Source: Flavobacterium sp. FEMGT703F
GTDB lineage: Bacteria; Bacteroidota; Bacteroidia; Flavobacteriales; Flavobacteriaceae
Reading direction: 5' to 3'
Length of the DNA: 64,000 nucleotides
Assembly (NCBI GenBank): GCA_002786385.1
Contig: PGCN01000012.1
Span: forward strand, 248,001 to 312,000
Shown: in pieces, positions 61,128-64,000 of the stretch
How the letters are laid out: every line of letters begins with the position of its first letter
Position numbering within the stretch: position 1 is the stretch's first letter
Translations under genes and position numbers: made by a program
Notes under the pieces: model-generated
The model's input: the letters and a program-made list of their open reading frames with translations, nothing else
The model's database searches: none
Told to the model about the DNA's origin: nothing

Positions 61128-61802
61128 ATGAATAGTATCTTATCCAACATCACGATTACGGTAAATCCGAAACTATTTGTAAAAAATCCGGAGACCTCAG
61201 ATTTAGGTAAAAAAATCATTCAAAAAAGCATACTCTTAATGGATGATATTGGTTTTGAGAATTTTACATTCAAAAAGTTAGGCGAGCAAATCGGTTCAAA
61301 CGAAAGCTCCATCTATCGTTACTTTGAGAGCAAACACAAACTCTTGTTGTATTTATCTTCTTGGTATTGGGGTTGGTTGGAATACCGCATGGTTATTTCG
61401 ACCACCAATATTCCTGATCCGATGGAAAAATTAAAAAGAGCCATTACGATAGTAACCGAAAAAATAGAAGATGATTCGAGTACTTTACATATCAATGAAT
61501 CGATTTTAAACAAAATCATCATAGCCGAATTCACCAAAACATTGTTAACAAAAGAAGTAGACGAAGAAAACAAAGAAGGTTACTTTTTGGTTTACAAAAG
61601 GGTAATCAATCGCATCATCGACATCATTCAGGAAGTGAATCCGGATTATGCTTTTGCCAAAAGTTTGGCTTCTTCTATAGTAGAAGGTTCATTGCACCAA
61701 CACTTTTTAAAAGACCATTTAAAAACCATTACCAATTGTAACGAAAACAATTCGCCAACGCAATTTTACATTGATTTGGCCCAAAAAATCTTAAGCAAAT
61801 AA
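61128..61802 (+). CDS. TetR-family transcriptional regulator
   Basis: A 224-residue regulator with an N-terminal helix-turn-helix placed later than usual (about 25-70: LGKKIIQKSILLMDDIGFENFTFKKLGEQIGSNESSIYRYFESKHKLL). The remaining helical part is the ligand-binding domain and matches no specific subgroup I know. It begins 6 nt after the terC-family gene and 2 nt separate it from the ABC exporter gene, so it probably controls that exporter. Confidence 0.9.
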   Translation: MNSILSNITITVNPKLFVKNPETSDLGKKIIQKSILLMDDIGFENFTFKKLGEQIGSNESSIYRYFESKHKLLLYLSSWYWGWLEYRMVISTTNIPDPMEKLKRAITIVTEKIEDDSSTLHINESILNKIIIAEFTKTLLTKEVDEENKEGYFLVYKRVINRIIDIIQEVNPDYAFAKSLASSIVEGSLHQHFLKDHLKTITNCNENNSPTQFYIDLAQKILSK

Positions 61803-61804
61803 TT

Positions 61805-63469
61805 ATGGCTATAACAGCGTCTCAAAGGTTAATTAACCTACTCAAACTCGACCGCAAAGACATCACACAGGTATTTTTCTACGCCATCTTTGCCGGGTTG
61901 GTCAGCTTGTCTTTACCACTCGGAATTCAGGCCATCATCAACTTAATCCAATCCGGAAGAGTAAGCGTTTCTTGGATTGTATTGGTCTTCATTGTAATTG
62001 CGGGTGTGGCATTGGTTGGCATTTTATCGTTGATGCAATTGCGCATCACAGAAAATTTACAACAAAAAATATTCATTCGTTCCTCGTTTGAATTCGGATA
62101 TCGTTTGCCCAAAATTAAAACGGAAGCTTTACACAACCAATATCCGCCGGAATTGGCCAATCGCTTTTTCGACACTTTGACTATTCAGAAAGGAGCGTCA
62201 AAATTATTGATCGACTTTTCTTCGGCTTTGTTGCAAATTGTTTTCGGAATCATATTACTATCGCTTTACCATCCGTTTTTTATCTTCTTTGGTATCTTTT
62301 TGATGGCTTTGTTGTATATTATTTTTAAGTTCTCTTACAACTCGGGTTTGTCAAGTAGTTTGAAAGAATCGAAGTATAAATATAAAGTAGTAAGCTGGTT
62401 ACAAGAAATGGCTCGAAATAACTTCAGCTTTAAAAAAACATCTAATTTTGACTTTGCCTTGACCAAAAACGACCGCTTGGTAGCTGAATATTTAACCCAT
62501 CGCGAAAAACATTTCGGGGTAATTAAAAGACAATTTACCCAATTAATCATCTTTAAAATCATCATTACAGCCGGATTATTACTCATTGGCGGTTATTTGG
62601 TTTTGAATCAAAAAATGAACATAGGTCAGTTCGTAGCTGCGGAAATTATCATTTTATTGGTGATTAACTCGGTAGAAAAAATCATCATCGGATTAGAAAC
62701 CTTGTACGATGTTTTAACTGCAGTAGAAAAAATTGGTCAAATAACCGATTTAGACATTGAAGAAACATCGTCTAAACCGGCCGACTATTGCTACACCAAC
62801 ATCCAATTGGCGGCGGAGAATTTAAGCTTCAAATTTCCCGATGCCACCGATTATGTGTTGGAAAAGATAAACCTCACTATCGAACAATCGGACAAAATTT
62901 ATTTAGAAGGCAACAACGGTTCGGGAAAAACTACCTTAATCAGAATTCTATCCGGTTTAATGAAACCAACTTCAGGTTCGTTTTACATTAATGATGACAC
63001 CTACCGCAAAATCGACTTAGAACAATATCGCTCGCAAATCAATACCATTATCACCGGCGAAACACCGTTTGAAGGCACCATTTTGGAAAACATTACTTTT
63101 AACAACCCATTGGTTTCTCAAGACGATTTAAAATGGGCGATTGACAGCGTTAAATTGGGCGACTTCATCAAATCGTTACCTAAAGGATTGGATACCAAAA
63201 TTTATCCGGAAGGCAAGCAACTGTCTTCTTCCAATGCCCAAAAAATATTATTGGCCCGAAGCATTATCAACCGTCCGAAGATATTGTTCTACGAAGATGC
63301 CTTAGATAAAATGGACAACGATGCAGCGCAAGAAGTAATTGATTTTATCACTTCAAACGAGAATAAATGGACGCTGATTGTTTCCTCCAAAAACGACTAT
63401 TGGAAACAAAAATGCAACCGAAAAATCACCATGAGCGACGGAAAAATTATTAACGACACTAAACAGTAA
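61805..63469 (+). CDS. ABC exporter (fused membrane and ATPase domains) with degenerate NBD
   Basis: A 554-residue half-transporter: six membrane helices in about 20-310, then a nucleotide-binding domain from about 340. Walker A is intact (EGNNGSGKTTLIRIL, near 370). Other motifs deviate: the Q-loop Gln position reads Thr in NTIITGETPFEGTI, the signature is LSSSN rather than LSGGQ, Walker B ends in Glu-Asp (ILFYEDA) instead of Asp-Glu, and the switch His is missing (TLIVSSKND). No N-terminal C39 peptidase domain. With the HlyD gene next, it forms a type I-like export unit. ATP turnover may be weak or need a partner. Confidence 0.88.
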   Translation: MAITASQRLINLLKLDRKDITQVFFYAIFAGLVSLSLPLGIQAIINLIQSGRVSVSWIVLVFIVIAGVALVGILSLMQLRITENLQQKIFIRSSFEFGYRLPKIKTEALHNQYPPELANRFFDTLTIQKGASKLLIDFSSALLQIVFGIILLSLYHPFFIFFGIFLMALLYIIFKFSYNSGLSSSLKESKYKYKVVSWLQEMARNNFSFKKTSNFDFALTKNDRLVAEYLTHREKHFGVIKRQFTQLIIFKIIITAGLLLIGGYLVLNQKMNIGQFVAAEIIILLVINSVEKIIIGLETLYDVLTAVEKIGQITDLDIEETSSKPADYCYTNIQLAAENLSFKFPDATDYVLEKINLTIEQSDKIYLEGNNGSGKTTLIRILSGLMKPTSGSFYINDDTYRKIDLEQYRSQINTIITGETPFEGTILENITFNNPLVSQDDLKWAIDSVKLGDFIKSLPKGLDTKIYPEGKQLSSSNAQKILLARSIINRPKILFYEDALDKMDNDAAQEVIDFITSNENKWTLIVSSKNDYWKQKCNRKITMSDGKIINDTKQ

Positions 63470-63474
63470 TCGAA

Positions 63475-64000
63475 ATGCTTAATATTTCTAACAACAATCG
63501 AATTGGCGAAACCATAGAAAAATACAGCACTTTTAAAACGCTGAGTGATCGCCCGCATTACAAAGTTTTGAATAAAATAATTGTAGGCGTTTCCCTTTTT
63601 GGTTTATTGATTTTGTTCTTGCCTTGGACACAAAACATCTCAGGTTCGGGTGCTGTAACGACGCTAAAACCGGATCAAAGACCGCAAACCATTCACTCGG
63701 CTATTGCCGGAAGAATAGAAAAATGGTACGTTAAAGAAGGTGATTTTGTACAAAAAGGCGACACAATTTTATTCATTTCGGAAACCAAAGAAGACTACCT
63801 GGATCCAAATTTGGTTAAAAACACCGAAAGCCAACTTAAAGCCAAAGAAATGGCCGGACAATCCTACGGCGGTAAAGTAGTTTCGTTGGAAGGTCAAATT
63901 GAAGCCATTCGAAACGAACGCCAACTCAAATTACAACAAGCCCAAAACAAAATCCGTCAAGCCATCTTAAAAGTCAAAAGCGACAGTATGGATTTGGTAG
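63475..64000 (+). CDS. HlyD-family membrane-fusion protein (5' part)
   Basis: The first 175 codons of a periplasmic adaptor; the rest lies beyond the window. A short cytoplasmic start is followed by one membrane helix (about 36-51, IIVGVSLFGLLILFLP), a biotinyl-lipoyl-like half motif (IHSAIAGRIEKWYVKEGDFVQKGDTILFIS), and the beginning of a long coiled coil (LEGQIEAIRNERQLKLQQAQNKIRQ). Such proteins bridge an ABC exporter to an outer-membrane TolC channel. It starts 5 nt after the ABC gene. Confidence 0.92.
   Translation, partial: MLNISNNNRIGETIEKYSTFKTLSDRPHYKVLNKIIVGVSLFGLLILFLPWTQNISGSGAVTTLKPDQRPQTIHSAIAGRIEKWYVKEGDFVQKGDTILFISETKEDYLDPNLVKNTESQLKAKEMAGQSYGGKVVSLEGQIEAIRNERQLKLQQAQNKIRQAILKVKSDSMDLV

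Overview
The window looks like a chromosomal segment of a gliding member of the Flavobacteriaceae, most likely Flavobacterium or a close relative. The evidence is the gldB/gldC gliding genes, many upstream sites matching the Bacteroidota -7 consensus TAnnTTTG, a short primary sigma factor without region 1.1, tRNA genes without an encoded CCA, and family-typical proteins (PASTA-tailed FtsI, long-tailed FtsZ, a DUF5916 protein, PepE). No phage, plasmid, IS transposase or CRISPR array is visible.

Layout. 1-4.5 kb: end of rpsO, pnp, the primary sigma factor gene rpoD, and rpe. 4.5-15.2 kb: a galactan/galactose locus made of a GntR-type regulator divergent from galM, two GH53 endo-galactanases, a GH2 beta-galactosidase, galK, galT and an SSS-family sugar symporter. 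This carries extracellular galactan through to sugar phosphates, but the window has no SusC/SusD pair and no galE. 15.2-17.35 kb: mtfA, a dense palindrome cluster, tRNA-Arg and yqeY. 17.35-33.4 kb: the division and cell wall (dcw) cluster on the minus strand, in transcription order mraZ-rsmH-ftsL-ftsI-murE-mraY-murD-(disrupted four-helix-bundle gene)-ftsW-murG-murC-ftsQ-ftsA-ftsZ. 33.7-40.1 kb: alpha/beta hydrolase, engB, gldC, gldB, nadE, a NarL-type regulator and dnaG. 40.3-42.7 kb: an ECF sigma factor, a probable membrane anti-sigma and a barrel protein. 42.8-53 kb: polyprenyl synthase, lipoprotein, rlmN, O-methyltransferase, PAP2, tatA, M1 peptidase, DUF6702 protein, two tandem paralogues, pepE and tRNA-Gly. 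53-64 kb: GNAT, L,D-transpeptidase, DUF5916 protein, gpmI, CoA-transferase, LRR protein, TerC, and a TetR-ABC-HlyD export operon cut by the window end.

The less expected content is mostly between genes. (1) Two inverted copies of a structured element (16127-16187 plus, 17288-17340 minus) share conserved blocks, while one hairpin stem differs by three compensatory base-pair changes. (2) Three related elements of about 100-115 bp (3645, 12354, 17050) have pairing arms and variable centres. Two of them carry a 26-bp motif that also occurs, in frame, inside the anti-sigma gene. (3) The mraZ promoter has three GTGGTA boxes at exact 10-bp spacing. (4) A four-helix-bundle gene in the dcw cluster has an in-frame TAG and is flanked by a perfect 13-bp inverted repeat. 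(5) The rpoD leader holds a strong Shine-Dalgarno and a copy of the anti-Shine-Dalgarno core. (6) The ECF sigma gene has a plausible autoregulated promoter. (7) DnaG has lost all four zinc ligands. (8) The ABC exporter has a degenerate nucleotide-binding domain.

All calls rest on reading the sequence and on recalled family knowledge. No database search was possible.
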